A DNA stretch of 64,000 nucleotides, taken from positions 124,001 through 188,000 of the forward strand of contig NZ_BAJV01000003.1 of assembly GCF_000613885.1 (NCBI RefSeq), read 5' to 3'. Position numbers and translations under genes: made by a program. The stretch comes from Asaia prunellae JCM 25354. Lineage in GTDB: Bacteria > Pseudomonadota > Alphaproteobacteria > Acetobacterales > Acetobacteraceae. Of this stretch, positions 46,497 to 56,570 are shown in pieces (positions within the stretch are counted from its first letter, which is position 1; the number at the start of each line of letters is the position of its first letter). The notes beneath the pieces were generated by a model. That model had not been told where the DNA came from. It ran no database searches and worked only from the letters and a program-made list of their open reading frames with translations.

Positions 46497-47955
46497 ATGT
46501 CTGACGAACGTCTCAAAACTGCCACCACCGACGCTGGCGCCCCCGTCGCCAGCACCGACTATTCGCTGAGCGTCGGGCTGATGGCCCGATCCTGCTTCAT
46601 GATCACTATCTAATCGAGCAGATGGCGACCTTCAATCGTGAGATGATCCCCGATCGTCAGCCTCATGCAAAGGGTGGCGGTGCGTTTGGCCATTTCGAGG
46701 TTACGCATGATCTGAGTCGCTATACCAAAGCCAAGTTTCTGCAAAAGGGCGCGAAGACCGAAACCGTTGTGCGCTTCTCGACTGTGGCCGGTGAGTCGGG
46801 CAGCCCCGATACCTGGCGTGATCCGCGCGGGTTCTCGGTAAAGTTCTATACCGAAGAAGGCAATTTTGACATGGTGGGCAATAATACGCCCGTCTTCTTC
46901 GTGCGTGACCCGATGAAGTTCCAGCACTTCATTCACTCGCAGAAGCGTCGTGCGGATAACGGTTTGCGCGATAATGACATGCAGTGGGATTTCTGGACTC
47001 TAAGCCCGGAAACGGCTCACCAGGTTACCTGGCTCATGGGCGATCGCGGTATTCCGGCCAGCTGGCGTCACATGGACGGTTTCTCGAGCCATACCTATAT
47101 GTGGGTCAATGAGGAAGGCGAACGGTTCTGGGTGAAATATCACTTCAAGACCGATCAGGGCATCAAGTGCCTGACGCAGGATCAGGCTGACAAGCTGGCT
47201 GGCAGCGACGCCGATTACCATCGTCGTGACCTGTATGAGGCGATCAAGCGCGGTGAGCACCCGAGCTGGACACTCAAGATGCAGATCATGCCCTACGAAG
47301 ATGCCAAAACCTATCACATCAATCCGTTCGATCTGACCAAGGTCTGGCCGCAGAGCGAATACCCGTTGATCGAGGTTGGCAAGCTTGTGCTTGACCGGAA
47401 TCCGACCGATTTCTTCGCCCAGATCGAGCAGGTTGCCTTCGAGCCGAACAACCACGTACCGGGTACGGGCCTTTCTCCCGACAAGATGTTGCTGGCACGT
47501 GCCTTTGCCTATGCTGATGCACATCGTGCCCGCCTTGGCGTGAACTACAAGCAGATTCCGGTCAATGCGCCGAAATGTCCGGTTCATTCCTATTCCAAGG
47601 GCGGTACCATGCGGTCGCATAATGCGTCCGATCCGGTCTATGTGCCGAACTCGAAGGGTGGCCCGGTAGCTGACGCCCAGCGTTTCCGGAAAATGCGGTC
47701 TGGGCTGCTGATGGCGAGTTTGTACGTGCAGCTTATACGTTGCGCCCGGACGACAATGATTTCAGCCAGGCCAATGATCTGGTCAATCGTGTGATGGACG
47801 AAGCGGCACGTGAGCGTCTAGTGCAGAATGCGGCCGGTCATATTGCAGGTGGTGTCGAAGAGCCGGTTCTGTCGCGCGTGTTTGAATACTGGTCCAATGT
47901 GGACGAAAAGATCGGTCAGCGCATTCGTGATGCGGTTCTCGCCCAGAAAGGCTGA
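46497..47955 (+). CDS. katA: Catalase (clade 3 type), two frame breaks
   Basis: Haem catalase splitting hydrogen peroxide, about 486 residues after repair. After [14 protein letters not shown] the frame shifts near 46578 (GGG-CCT restores [18 protein letters not shown]). The body carries [20 protein letters not shown] (catalytic His), [37 protein letters not shown] and [15 protein letters not shown] (haem Tyr). A second break near 47686 (TTC-CCG restores [15 protein letters not shown]) leads to AHVQNAAG-like [12 protein letters not shown] and the end at 47955. GGAGAG stands 6 bases before ATG 46497. Two breaks in one intact-looking gene support sequence error. Confidence 0.93.
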
Positions 47956-47987
47956 GACCAATCTTTCTCTGCAGGGTAACGGGAAGA

Positions 47988-48014
47988 GGGAGAGCCACAA
48001 GGCTCTCCCTTTTT
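47988..48014 (+). terminator. Intrinsic terminator of catalase
   Basis: GGGAGAGCC (47988-47996), loop ACAA, GGCTCTCCC (48001-48009), then TTTTT. Confidence 0.93.
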
Positions 48015-48063
48015 CGTTGACTGTTTCCGGCTGACTGTCTTTTCACCCAGCGGTTTTCTGCAG

Positions 48064-49145
48064 TCAGTCCAGATAAAGACTGCGTAACGTTGCCAGCTGC
48101 TGAGGCCCCATGCCGAGTTTTTTTGTCAGATAGATATCGACCGAGCCATACTGTTTTCTGATAGCGTCGAACGCAGCCTTCAGATAGGCCGGATCAGATT
48201 CCAGAAGAGCGCGCATTGATGGCGAAGCGCCATGGCACCGCCATTCTGGTGATCGGACATCGCGGCTTTGAAGCTTGGCGTCATATGAGCGCGTAGCAAA
48301 TCGCCACTCATGGCGTAATCCCTGAGGATTGTCTGCTCAGGCACACCAAGTGCGTAGAGAACAAGAGCCGAAGCGAAGCCTGTTCGATCCTTTCCGGCGG
48401 TGCAATGTGTCAGTGTCGGCGTCTGATGGGCAAGAAGGCGTGCGAAGAGCGCTTTGAGTTCTGGGGCATAGTAGTCAGGCATTTTTGCATAGAAAGTCTC
48501 CATGAGCTCCCTGGCCTGAATATCGCTCATGGTCGCGAGACGCTTCCGGTCTGTCATATCCGAGGGCAGACTCGGTTTTTCAGACGGAAAGAAAGCAGGC
48601 GCAGTACCCTGCCATTGTGTAGGCTGCTTTTTCTGTTCAGCCTGCGTACGCAGATCAGTCACGCTCTTGATGCCAAGTGTATCGATAAAGGCATAATCAT
48701 CCTGGGTCAGGCCGCTCGGGGCGGCCGAGCGGTAGAATTCGCCCCAGCGTACGTGATGGTGGTCGATCGTCTCATAGCCGCCCATATCGCGGAAGTTGGC
48801 AACGCCTTCAGTGGGGAGTACCCGATTTGATACCCATAGTCCCGGCGTCCCGTTTTCAGGCTTGATGAAAAAATAGACCCGTCCTTTGCCAGGTAATGGA
48901 GAAACCAGCGTGATGGCGTTGTCGCTGATATCTTTTCTGATCAGGGTCATCTGAGCCTGATCAGGTACGGAAGCTGCAAAAAGATCGACTTTTCCGAGGG
49001 TTTTGGGCCAGCTCAGCGAATATTCCGGTGCCATGGTCAGCTCTGCCTGTACACTGTCAGACGAGGCAGTCTCGGCCCGACAGGGGCTGAGAGAGGTGAT
49101 GGCTGTAATCGAGGTGAGAGCCAGAAGCGTTTTTCTCAGAAGCAT
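48064..49145 (-). CDS. Secreted tyrosine-protein phosphatase-like protein, frameshifted
   Basis: Leader MLLRKTLLALTSITAITSLSPCRA, an N-terminal domain of about 90 residues, then a Y_phosphatase3-type domain: NFRDMGGYETIDHHHVRWGEFYRSAAPSGL, LGIKSVTDLRTQAEQ and the CX5R active site THCTAGKDRTGFASALVLYALG. After MALR the frame breaks near 48221; one base (CGG-CCA or CGC-CCA) gives MRALLESDPAYLKAAFDAI, GSVDIYLTKKLGM and a stop at 48064. The open frame extends upstream to 49508 but only the ATG at 49145 gives a signal peptide. A periplasmic phosphatase is inferred; substrate unknown. Confidence 0.83.
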
Positions 49146-49451
49146 GATGTGTTTTCTTTCTGCCCTGCATTGCAGGGGCTGCCGGATAGTGAAGGCCCGG
49201 ACCTGGCAGGTAAAAGTTGCTCTGCCAGACAGTCGGCCCTGAAAAGCTGTTTCAGTCAGAAACGGTAATACAGACAGGTCAGGGAGAAAATGGCTGACAG
49301 ACAGGCTGAAATATCGGGTAAAAGTACCGGGACCGGAGAATTGCTGCACAATCACGTCATGGATAGTGAAAGTTTTCTTGCAGGATCCGGGCATGTCTTT
49401 CGGATAAGACTGATTTCGTTTTCTGTCACGTCTCATCGTCTGGAATAATTC
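49146..49451. other. Divergent gap between the phosphatase and the WYL regulator
   Basis: About 306 bases. The phosphatase reading frame stays open through it, but it has no resemblance to a protein and no leader. Promoters of both genes must lie here; no symmetry stands out. Confidence 0.35.
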
Positions 49452-50159
49452 ATGTCCCGCTCCACACGGTTGCTTGATCTGCTTCAGTGTCTGCGCGGGT
49501 ATCGCCACCCGGTCAGCGCGAGAAAACTTGCAGAGACATTTGGCGTCAGTCAGCGCACACTCTATCGTGATATTGCCTCGCTTATGGCGATGGGTGCCCC
49601 GATACAGGGTGAGGCCGGGCTTGGTTATGTCCTCGAACCGGGTTTTCTGTTACCGCCTCTGATGTTCACCTGCGAGGAGATCGAAGCTCTGGTTCTGGGG
49701 GCGGATTATGTCGCTTCGCGTACGGATCATGCGCTGAGTCAGGCGGCGCAGAGTGCTCTGACACGTATCGCAGCGATTCTGCCTGAAGAGCTGCGTCGCG
49801 GAGTGGAATGTGGTGCGCTCATGACGGGACCTCCCGCGTCACGTCCATCTTCGCTTGTCGATCCGTCAGCTCTGCGTCAGGCCATCCGCGACCAGACGGT
49901 GATTATCCTAGAGTACAGGGATGCCCGAGGCCAGACCACCCAGCGCGAAATCTGGCCATTTGCCATGGCCTATTTTGAAACTGTCCAGATTCTTGTGGCC
50001 TGGTGCTGCATGCGCGCGGAGTACCGCCATTTCCGTCTCGATCGGATCGGGGCCGTGACGCTTACGACCAGACGCTATACCCGTCGCAAGGAGATACTCA
50101 TGAAAGAATGGCATGAGGTCCGTCTTGCAGAAGCGACGCGCGATACTGACAGAAACTGA
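49452..50159 (+). CDS. YafY-type HTH/WYL-domain transcriptional regulator
   Basis: 235 residues. The N-terminal HTH_11 is SRSTRLLDLLQCLRGYRHPVSARKLAETFGVSQRTLYRDIASLMAMGAPIQGE. The WYL-type C-terminal part contains LRQAIRDQTVIILEYRDARGQTTQREIWPFAMAYFETVQILVAWCCMRAEYRHFRLDRIG. Such proteins sense small ligands and often control the adjacent gene, here the VOC protein 54 bases downstream on the same strand. Confidence 0.88.
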   Translation: MSRSTRLLDLLQCLRGYRHPVSARKLAETFGVSQRTLYRDIASLMAMGAPIQGEAGLGYVLEPGFLLPPLMFTCEEIEALVLGADYVASRTDHALSQAAQSALTRIAAILPEELRRGVECGALMTGPPASRPSSLVDPSALRQAIRDQTVIILEYRDARGQTTQREIWPFAMAYFETVQILVAWCCMRAEYRHFRLDRIGAVTLTTRRYTRRKEILMKEWHEVRLAEATRDTDRN

Positions 50160-50213
50160 CGCAAGATCCGTTTATTCAGGCGATGCCTCCAATCAGGGAG
50201 GGGAGAAAACATC

Positions 50214-50582
50214 ATGCATGATCAGATACTTATGGTACTCTATGTCCACGACGTCGCAGAGAGCGCCCGGTTTTACAGTGCCTTGCTCGATGGCAAGCCG
50301 AGCCATCTTTCCGAAAATTATGCACAGTTTGAGCTGCGCCCTGGCGTTGGTCTGAGTCTTTGGCGTACAGGCGATGTGGTTCCTGCCTGCGAGGGCACAG
50401 GGTGTCGCACAGAGCTGGACTTTGTGGTGGAGGATGCCCAACAGGTCGAGAGGCACTATCAGCGTCTCAGGACTCTGGACGTGACGATTCTGCAAGAACC
50501 GACCCAGCTTGATTTCGGTTCTTCCCTGCTTGCCTGCGATCCTGATGGTCATCGTCTGCGTATTATCGCGCCACCGGGTTGA
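50214..50582 (+). CDS. VOC-superfamily protein (glyoxalase/bleomycin-resistance fold)
   Basis: 122 residues, one VOC domain: ILMVLYVHDVAESARFYSALLDGKPSH, FELRPGVGLSLW, ELDFVVEDAQQVERHY and LLACDPDGHRLRIIAPP, with the usual metal-site Glu/His partly retained. GGGGAG precedes the ATG. Relatives bind or detoxify small molecules. It probably works under the WYL regulator upstream. Its stop is close to that of the convergent LacI gene. Confidence 0.8.
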   Translation: MHDQILMVLYVHDVAESARFYSALLDGKPSHLSENYAQFELRPGVGLSLWRTGDVVPACEGTGCRTELDFVVEDAQQVERHYQRLRTLDVTILQEPTQLDFGSSLLACDPDGHRLRIIAPPG

Positions 50583-50592
50583 TCGAGCATGA

Positions 50593-51633
50593 TCAGCTGA
50601 GGTTTTCCGGCGTAACAAGGCGAAATTTCGGGGCTTCAAATCCTATAAGGGAGGGGATGATTCCGAGTTTCTGCAAACAGAGATGAAGGGACAGCCCTGC
50701 CTGGGTTTCCGGGTTCTGGTCGATTGCATAGGCCATGGTGCCTTCTGTCAGGCAGAGACGTGTGACAGGATTGACCTCGTGGCCCACCCAGCAGAGCTGA
50801 CGTGTTGTGTGGCGACGCAGAACATCGCCAATACGCAGATTATCGCCACCTGCAGTATAGACGCCTACGAGATCGGGATGATCGATAATGGCCTGATGAA
50901 GGAGTCTGGCAGCTTCTTCCGGGTCATCATGATCGAACAGAACCTCGCGAAGGACATGAATGGGTTCTGATCTGGTGGCGAGGTATTCTGAAAATCCGTC
51001 AATACGCTCGCGATGATTGGCGTATGCCATGGAATGGCACAGGGCGATCAGTGCACCAGGGCGCTGTACCAGAGTGCGCGTTATGCAAAGGGCCGCCGTA
51101 CGTCCCGCTGCGTGGTTATCGATACCGACATAGGGGAGATCAGGCAGATTGCGGGTAATCAGCTGGATGATCGGAAGCTCTTTTGCTGCCATGTCGCGCA
51201 AGGCGTCCAGAATAGCGGGATGAGCAGGGCAGGCGAGGATCAATGCGGCTCTGCGATGCGGCGCATGGCGTATGCGGGAGACGAAATCAGCGATATCGTT
51301 TTCCCTGACGAAGCTGCGATGAATGACAATATCCTTGCCCAGTGAGGCGGCGAGCCGCTCGAAAGCTGTGCTGAGCCGTGTGTAGAAAAGGGTTTCGGGG
51401 CGTACCAGCAGCACATCAATACGCAAAACACCCTGATGGAGTGATGGCAGACTCGGAAAATAATCAAGATCGCGGGCCACACTCAATATACGGCGGCAGG
51501 TCTCGGGTCGGACGTTCCCGCGGTTATTCAAAGCGCGCTCAACAGTCGCTGTACCTACCCCTGCCAGAGCTGCAATGTCGCGGAGTGTTGCCCGTTTTCG
51601 GCGCGGTGTTTCCCCGGTCTGTATTTCGCTCAT
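50593..51633 (-). CDS. LacI-family transcriptional regulator 1
   Basis: About 346 residues. The HTH is ATLRDIAALAGVGTATVERALNNRGNVRPETCRRIL, followed by a periplasmic-binding-like effector domain (RIDVLLVRPETLFYTRLSTAFERLA, ALILACPAHPAILDAL, YVGIDNHAAGRTAALCITRTL, LVGVYTAGGDNLRIGDVL). The VERAL variant of VSRVL is also seen in regulators of sugar and cyclitol genes. It is divergent from the three-subunit dehydrogenase at 51834 and probably controls it. ATG at 51633 or 51648 may be the start. Confidence 0.85.
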   Translation of the reverse strand: MSEIQTGETPRRKRATLRDIAALAGVGTATVERALNNRGNVRPETCRRILSVARDLDYFPSLPSLHQGVLRIDVLLVRPETLFYTRLSTAFERLAASLGKDIVIHRSFVRENDIADFVSRIRHAPHRRAALILACPAHPAILDALRDMAAKELPIIQLITRNLPDLPYVGIDNHAAGRTAALCITRTLVQRPGALIALCHSMAYANHRERIDGFSEYLATRSEPIHVLREVLFDHDDPEEAARLLHQAIIDHPDLVGVYTAGGDNLRIGDVLRRHTTRQLCWVGHEVNPVTRLCLTEGTMAYAIDQNPETQAGLSLHLCLQKLGIIPSLIGFEAPKFRLVTPENLS

Positions 51634-51725
51634 GATCAGCGTCCTCATCTCCCGTGATGAGATCAGATCATTACGGTGATCGTCCGTGCCTCATCCTCTC
51701 CTGTAGAGTAGCGCCTAATGCAGCG

Positions 51726-51747
51726 AACGCCTGATCAAACAGGTGTT
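51726..51747 (+). promoter_or_regulatory. Inverted repeat in the LacI-1 / dehydrogenase promoter region
   Basis: AACGCCTG (51726-51733) and CAGGTGTT (51740-51747) pair over a 6-base spacer with one mismatch. It lies about 90 bases before the small-subunit start and may be an operator or an mRNA hairpin. Confidence 0.4.
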
Positions 51748-51833
51748 ACGGCTCAGGCAATACTGTTTCTGATCTGTCTTTGCGTCATATCAGGGATCGA
51801 AAAAAGCATGAAGAAGTCGTGCAGAGGCAAGTA

Positions 51834-52367
51834 ATGATGAGAACAACCAGACGGCGTTTGCTTGGCTATGGCGTAGCTTTCGTTCCTTTGTGTCTGATGG
51901 GTGGTGTATCAGGCCCGTCCTGGGCACTCACGGAAAAAGAGAAAGGTTGCCCACCGGATTTTCTGGCTATCTCAGCCATATTAACCGCATCGCCCGAGCT
52001 GAATCCAATAATGGCACCGCGTGTCTGGCACGCGCTCATCACCAAAGATGACGCGTTTATGGCCCGCTACCGCAGATTATCTGATGAAATGGCGGCGCAC
52101 CGAATCAGGAGCTGGCCTGATTATGAGGCGTCCGGTCTGTCAGCGCAGAAGGAAATCCATAGCATTGCTGTCGCTGTGGTTGGTGCCTGGTATCTGGGGC
52201 GGGTTGGGGAGGTTCTTCCCCGGTCCGAGATCAATACGCCTGCTTTCATTACCTATGAAGGCGCTCTGATGTGGCGTTCCACGCGCGATGTCACAGTCAT
52301 TCCGACCTATGCGCGTGGTGGCCCGGGTTTCTGGGCCGAAGCCCCATCTTCAGTAAAAACGGACTGA
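51834..52367 (+). CDS. Membrane-bound sugar/polyol dehydrogenase, small subunit (Tat)
   Basis: About 177 residues. A Tat leader (MMRTTRRRLLGYGVAFVPLCLMGGVSGPSWA) marks export in folded form. The mature part (FLAISAILTASPELNPIMAPRVWHALI...IHSIAVAVVGAWYLGRVGEV, ALMWRSTRDVTVIPTYARGGPGFWAEAP) matches small subunits of fructose, sorbitol and related FAD dehydrogenases of acetic acid bacteria. It is the chaperone-like partner that carries the large subunit across the membrane. AGAGG precedes ATG 51834. Start of a three-gene operon. Confidence 0.88.
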   Translation: MMRTTRRRLLGYGVAFVPLCLMGGVSGPSWALTEKEKGCPPDFLAISAILTASPELNPIMAPRVWHALITKDDAFMARYRRLSDEMAAHRIRSWPDYEASGLSAQKEIHSIAVAVVGAWYLGRVGEVLPRSEINTPAFITYEGALMWRSTRDVTVIPTYARGGPGFWAEAPSSVKTD

Positions 52368-52374
52368 CCGTATC

Positions 52375-53985
52375 ATGACCCAAACTGACTATGATGCCGA
52401 TGTGATTGTTGTCGGCTCCGGTGTGATCGGCAGTCTCGCTGCACATCATCTGGCGAAGAACGGCAAATCGGTCATTATCCTTGAGGCAGGTACGCGCGTG
52501 CCGCGCTGGAAGATCGTCGAGAGTTTTCGCGAATGCGGCAATGTGAGCACCGATGCTGGCAATCGCAATCAGCCTTATCCGAATGAACCCTGGGCACCAA
52601 GTTCGTTTGTGCCGGATTATATCACCAATCACGGGCCGATCGACTATATACCGGGCATGCTGCGGATGGTGGGTGGTACCACATGGCATTGGGGTGGCGC
52701 CTGCTGGCGTCTTCTCCCCAATGATTTTCACCTGAAATCGCTTTATGGTGTGGGGCGCGACTGGCCGATTTCCTATGACGATCTCGAGCCGTTCTATCAT
52801 CAGGTCGAAATCGAGATGGGCGTTTCAGGTGATGATACCGCCGATTATTCCGGACAGAATGGCGGGGCTTTTCCACCACGTCAGGCGCCTTACCCTGTCA
52901 GACCACAGGCGCTTGGCTATTTCAGTCAGCGCTTCCGTGATCGTGTCGCCGTGGGTGGTTATTCTTTTACCTATCAGCCTAATGGAAGGGCGACAGATCC
53001 TTACGAGGAGCGTCCTGCTTGTGTCGGCAATAATAACTGCTCGCCTGTTTGCCCGATTGGTGCGCAATACAGCGGTGACCGTCATGCGACAAAGGCAGAG
53101 CGTGCAGGCGCAAAACTGATCAGTGATGCCACGGTCTATCGGCTTGAGAAAACACCTGATGGCAAGCGTATTGCTGCAGTACACTATTACACGCCCGATA
53201 AGCGTTCTGTTCGTCTGACCGCGCGCAAGGTACTGGTTGCGGCCCATGCGCTCGAAACGCCGCGTCTTATGCTGTTGTCAGATGTCGGTAATTCATCCGG
53301 TATGGTCGGGCGAAATCTCATGGATCATAATGCCTTTTCCCTGGCCATGATTGCCGATGAGCCGATGTGGTCAGGGCGCGGGCCGGTACAGCAGGGCGAT
53401 GTGCTCAAATGGCGCGATGGCAGTTTCAGGCAAAAGCACGGTTGCATACGTCATGAAGTCGGTAATTTTGTCGGCAATGTGCAAATTACAGAGCGGCTTC
53501 TGTCCCAGGGCGTGATTGGCCCCGAACTGGACGAAAAAATACGGCATATGGCAGCGCGATGGGTCTTTATGGACTCTAATATTGAAATGCTGCCCGAGCC
53601 GACAAACCGCATGAGCCTGAGTGCCAGCAAGCGTGATTTCTACGGTCTTCCGCTTATGGATATCTATTATGATGTCAATGATTACGCGCGTGCAGCTGGC
53701 AACGTGATCAGAGAGGATTATGCGAATTTTCTGAAGCTGCTCGGTGGCGAAATCTTTGATCAGAATCTCAGCCTCTGGGAGAATCGTGATCACCCCATGG
53801 GTACGGTTATCATGGGCAACGATCCGCGTGATTCCGTTGTCAATCACGAAGGGCGCAGCCACGATCACGATAACCTCTTCATTGCGACGACCGGCATCAT
53901 GCCCGCAGCCTCAGTGGTCAATCCGACTCTGACCGGATGTGCACTGTCGCTGCGTTCCGCCTCGATCATGCTGAAGGAGATCTGA
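52375..53985 (+). CDS. Membrane-bound sugar/polyol dehydrogenase, FAD (GMC) large subunit
   Basis: 536 residues, GMC family. FAD site DADVIVVGSGVIGSLAAHHLAKNG and HWGGACWRLLPNDF; an iron-sulfur-type cysteine group CVGNNNCSPVCP, as in fructose and sorbitol dehydrogenase large subunits; DHNAFS and near the end DHPMGTVIMGNDPRDSVVNHEGRSHDHDNLFIATTGIMPAASVVNPTLT (active-site His/Asn region). It has no leader of its own and rides the small subunit. Substrate cannot be read from sequence; the neighbours suggest a sugar, polyol or cyclitol. Confidence 0.93.
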   Translation: MTQTDYDADVIVVGSGVIGSLAAHHLAKNGKSVIILEAGTRVPRWKIVESFRECGNVSTDAGNRNQPYPNEPWAPSSFVPDYITNHGPIDYIPGMLRMVGGTTWHWGGACWRLLPNDFHLKSLYGVGRDWPISYDDLEPFYHQVEIEMGVSGDDTADYSGQNGGAFPPRQAPYPVRPQALGYFSQRFRDRVAVGGYSFTYQPNGRATDPYEERPACVGNNNCSPVCPIGAQYSGDRHATKAERAGAKLISDATVYRLEKTPDGKRIAAVHYYTPDKRSVRLTARKVLVAAHALETPRLMLLSDVGNSSGMVGRNLMDHNAFSLAMIADEPMWSGRGPVQQGDVLKWRDGSFRQKHGCIRHEVGNFVGNVQITERLLSQGVIGPELDEKIRHMAARWVFMDSNIEMLPEPTNRMSLSASKRDFYGLPLMDIYYDVNDYARAAGNVIREDYANFLKLLGGEIFDQNLSLWENRDHPMGTVIMGNDPRDSVVNHEGRSHDHDNLFIATTGIMPAASVVNPTLTGCALSLRSASIMLKEI

Positions 53986-53988
53986 GCC

Positions 53989-55406
53989 ATGCATCGCTCT
54001 CTCCATCATGCCATGACATCAGGCATCACTCTGGCTGTTGTGCTGCTGTTTTCTCCCGCCGTGAAGGCAAACGGTCAGGCCCTGATACAGCGCGGTGCCT
54101 ATCTCGCCCGGGCCGCTGATTGCGTGGCCTGTCATACCAGACCCGGAGGTGCGGAATTTGCCGGAGGATACGGCATAAAATCGCCTCTGGGCGTGATCTA
54201 TTCCAGTAATATTACCCCGTCGCAGGCGCATGGTATAGGCGGATGGTCTGAAGCAGCTTTTGCCGCTGCCGTACGTGAAGGAAAATCAGCGGACGGACAT
54301 CGTCTCTATCCGGCCATGCCCTATGATTCCTATGCGGGTATGACCGACGACGATATCCACGCTCTCTATGTCTATGTGACGACGCAGATCACACCCGTCG
54401 ATCAAGCGGTGGGTCCGGTCACGGCGCTGCATTTCCCGTACAACATGCGTAGCCTGATGCGTGTGTGGAACTGGATGTATCTCGACAAGGGCCGGTTTGC
54501 GCCGCGTCCCGGTGAGACACCGCTTCAGTCACGTGGGCGCTATCTGGTCGAGACTGTCGCCCATTGTGGCACCTGCCATACGCCACGCAATTTCATGATG
54601 GCGACGAAATCCGGCCACAAGCTGGAGGGCGCATCCCTTGGCGGCTGGTACGCACCGGATATTGCAGCCGGTGAGAACGGGCCGCTTGCATCATGGCGTG
54701 ATAACGAAATCATGGCCTATCTGCGCGATGGGCATGCGCGCGACAGGGGAGTGGCGGCTGGCCCGATGGGAGAAGCTGTCGAGCATTCCCTGCGCTATCT
54801 GAGTGAGCCGGATCTTGCGGCGATTACCGCGTTTCTGCGGGAGCAGAAACGGCGTGTTCAGCCGCACCATCGGGTCGATACTGCCGTGTCTGTCTCGCGG
54901 ATCTATGACGTCGATTCAGAACAGGCTCGCGCAACGCGCGATCTGGCCCGTCAGCAACGTAATGCAGATCCACGCCCGTATGCTGACCGACGCAATTATC
55001 GCGACATTGAAGGAGGTGCGGCGCTTTACATGGCTGCCTGTGCTTCCTGTCATCAGCTTGATGGTTCTGGCACGGCAGATGATTTCTACCCTTCGCTCCG
55101 CAAGAGCGGGACGGTCAGGGCATCACGGTCGAGTAATCTTGTCATGACCATAGTGGCGGGTGTGCATCGTAACGGTGCCGATCACAAAGCTTCATGCCTG
55201 CCTTTCGGCATGATCTGACAGACCGGCAGATTTTGGCACTTGTCCAGTTCGTTACGCATCGCCTTGCGGGAAGTGAAACGACATTGACCGAGGCTGAGAT
55301 TACGAAATTACGTCATTTCGATACCGAGGATTTTCCGGCCCAGGCTCTCCCGGCAGGAAGCGCATCCCTGAACATGAAAAGCGAAAAACAGACGCAGACA
55401 CAATAA
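53989..55406 (+). CDS. Membrane-bound dehydrogenase, tri-haem cytochrome c subunit, frameshifted
   Basis: Leader HAMTSGITLAVVLLFSPAVKA, then three haem c sites: CVACH (Cys45), CGTCH (Cys193) and CASCH (Cys351), about 472 residues in all. It passes electrons from the FAD subunit to ubiquinone. Near the end the frame breaks at about 55189; AAA-GGC instead of AAA-GC gives HKGFMPAFRHDLTDRQILALVQFVTHRLAG and a stop at 55406, the normal C-terminus including the last Met ligand region. Follows the large subunit by 3 bases. Confidence 0.93.
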
Positions 55407-55422
55407 GCGAGCTTTATCCTGC

Positions 55423-56435
55423 CTAGACTGTTTCGCGTGTATGCACGCTTAGCGGGATGAGGGGGCCATCCAGAGGCGCAGGTGCGCGTCCCAGATGATG
55501 ACTGAGTGTCGAAAGCGCCGTTCTTGCTTCCAGCATGGGGTTCTGGTCCAGAACCAGATCGATTACACCTGATTTGAGCAGCTCCGCGCGATGCGGGGTC
55601 AGCTCATGGGTGATGAAGATCAGTCTGTCCGAGAGACCGAGTTTCTCAAGAAGGCGGGCAATCGCATCGGCGCCTGTAGAGAAATGATAGATGCCGACAA
55701 TATCGCGATGCTCCTGCAACAGGGCATGAACAGCATCTGCTGCGCGGTCTTCGTTCTCGAGGCATTCCTGAGCAGGCGTCGCATAAAGTGCAGCATAGCG
55801 TTCATCAAGCGCCTGCATGAAACCGGCATAGCGCTGCTGGTGGCCGATATAATGCATTGTGCCAGCAATCAAGGCGACCCTGCCGTACGCGGGCCGAGCA
55901 GGCGCCCCATCATGTCAGCGGCAATACGCCCGGCGCGATGATTGTCAGAGCCGATATAGGCCATGCGATTGGGAGAGGTGATGTCCGAGGCAATCGTGAC
56001 GATTGGCAGTTTCTGCCCGGCATCGGTAACGGCCTGACGGATTGCAGGATGGTCGGGCAGGCAGAGAATGAGCCCGTCATAATCGCGTGCGAGCTGACGG
56101 ATCAGCGTTGCGGAACGCTCCGGATGAGCAATGGGTGAATGATGCTCGAAGCAGGCGATATTCTGCTCCCGATAAGCGGGTATGATTCTTCTGAAGGCTT
56201 CCTGCAGTGCCGCATGAAACGGATTGCCGGGAGGTTGTGTCACGACGGCGATCCGGGCCAGTCGTGCGTGCAGCGCGACGAGTCTGCGCCCATCGCCAAG
56301 CGCGCGTGCCGCTTCGAGCACGACCCGTTCCTTTGCCAGACGAACACCGCCACGGCCGTTGATGACGCGATCAACCGTTGCAGTCGAAACCCCGGAATGG
56401 CGGGCTATTTCCAGTATCGTGGCGCGTTGAGACAT
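55423..56435 (-). CDS. LacI-family transcriptional regulator 2, frameshifted
   Basis: HTH ATILEIARHSGVSTATVDRVINGRGGVRLAKERVVLEAARAL, then RIAVVTQPPGNPFHAALQEAFRRI, LILCLPDHPAIRQAV and YIGSDNHRAGRIAADMMGRLLGPR. The frame breaks near 55882; one base (ACG-GCC or ACG-GGC, then AGG) gives GPRTGRVALIAGTMHYIGHQQRYAGFM and continues to LIFITHELTPHRAELLKSGVIDLVLDQNPMLEARTAL. About 337 residues. The same VDR variant in the hinge helix suggests close relation to LacI-1. It is divergent from the iolE-like gene at 56571 and convergent with the cytochrome. Confidence 0.85.
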
Positions 56436-56486
56436 GAAAGATCCAACGGTTATGTGATGTTATCCATGTGATCTATCTCAATAATC

Positions 56487-56530
56487 TGATGCGAACACAT
56501 CAATTATGCGCGTGTCGGACAGGGTGTCCG
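56487..56530 (+). promoter_or_regulatory. Dyads in the LacI-2 / iolE-like divergent promoter
   Basis: TGATG (56487-56491) and CATCA (56498-56502) form a dyad TGATG-N6-CATCA. A second, CGGACA (56516-56521) / TGTCCG (56525-56530), lies 14 bases beyond. One may be the operator of LacI-2. Confidence 0.4.
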
Positions 56531-56570
56531 GACCTAGCCTGAGGGCATCGACAGAATGCAGGAGCAGGCT

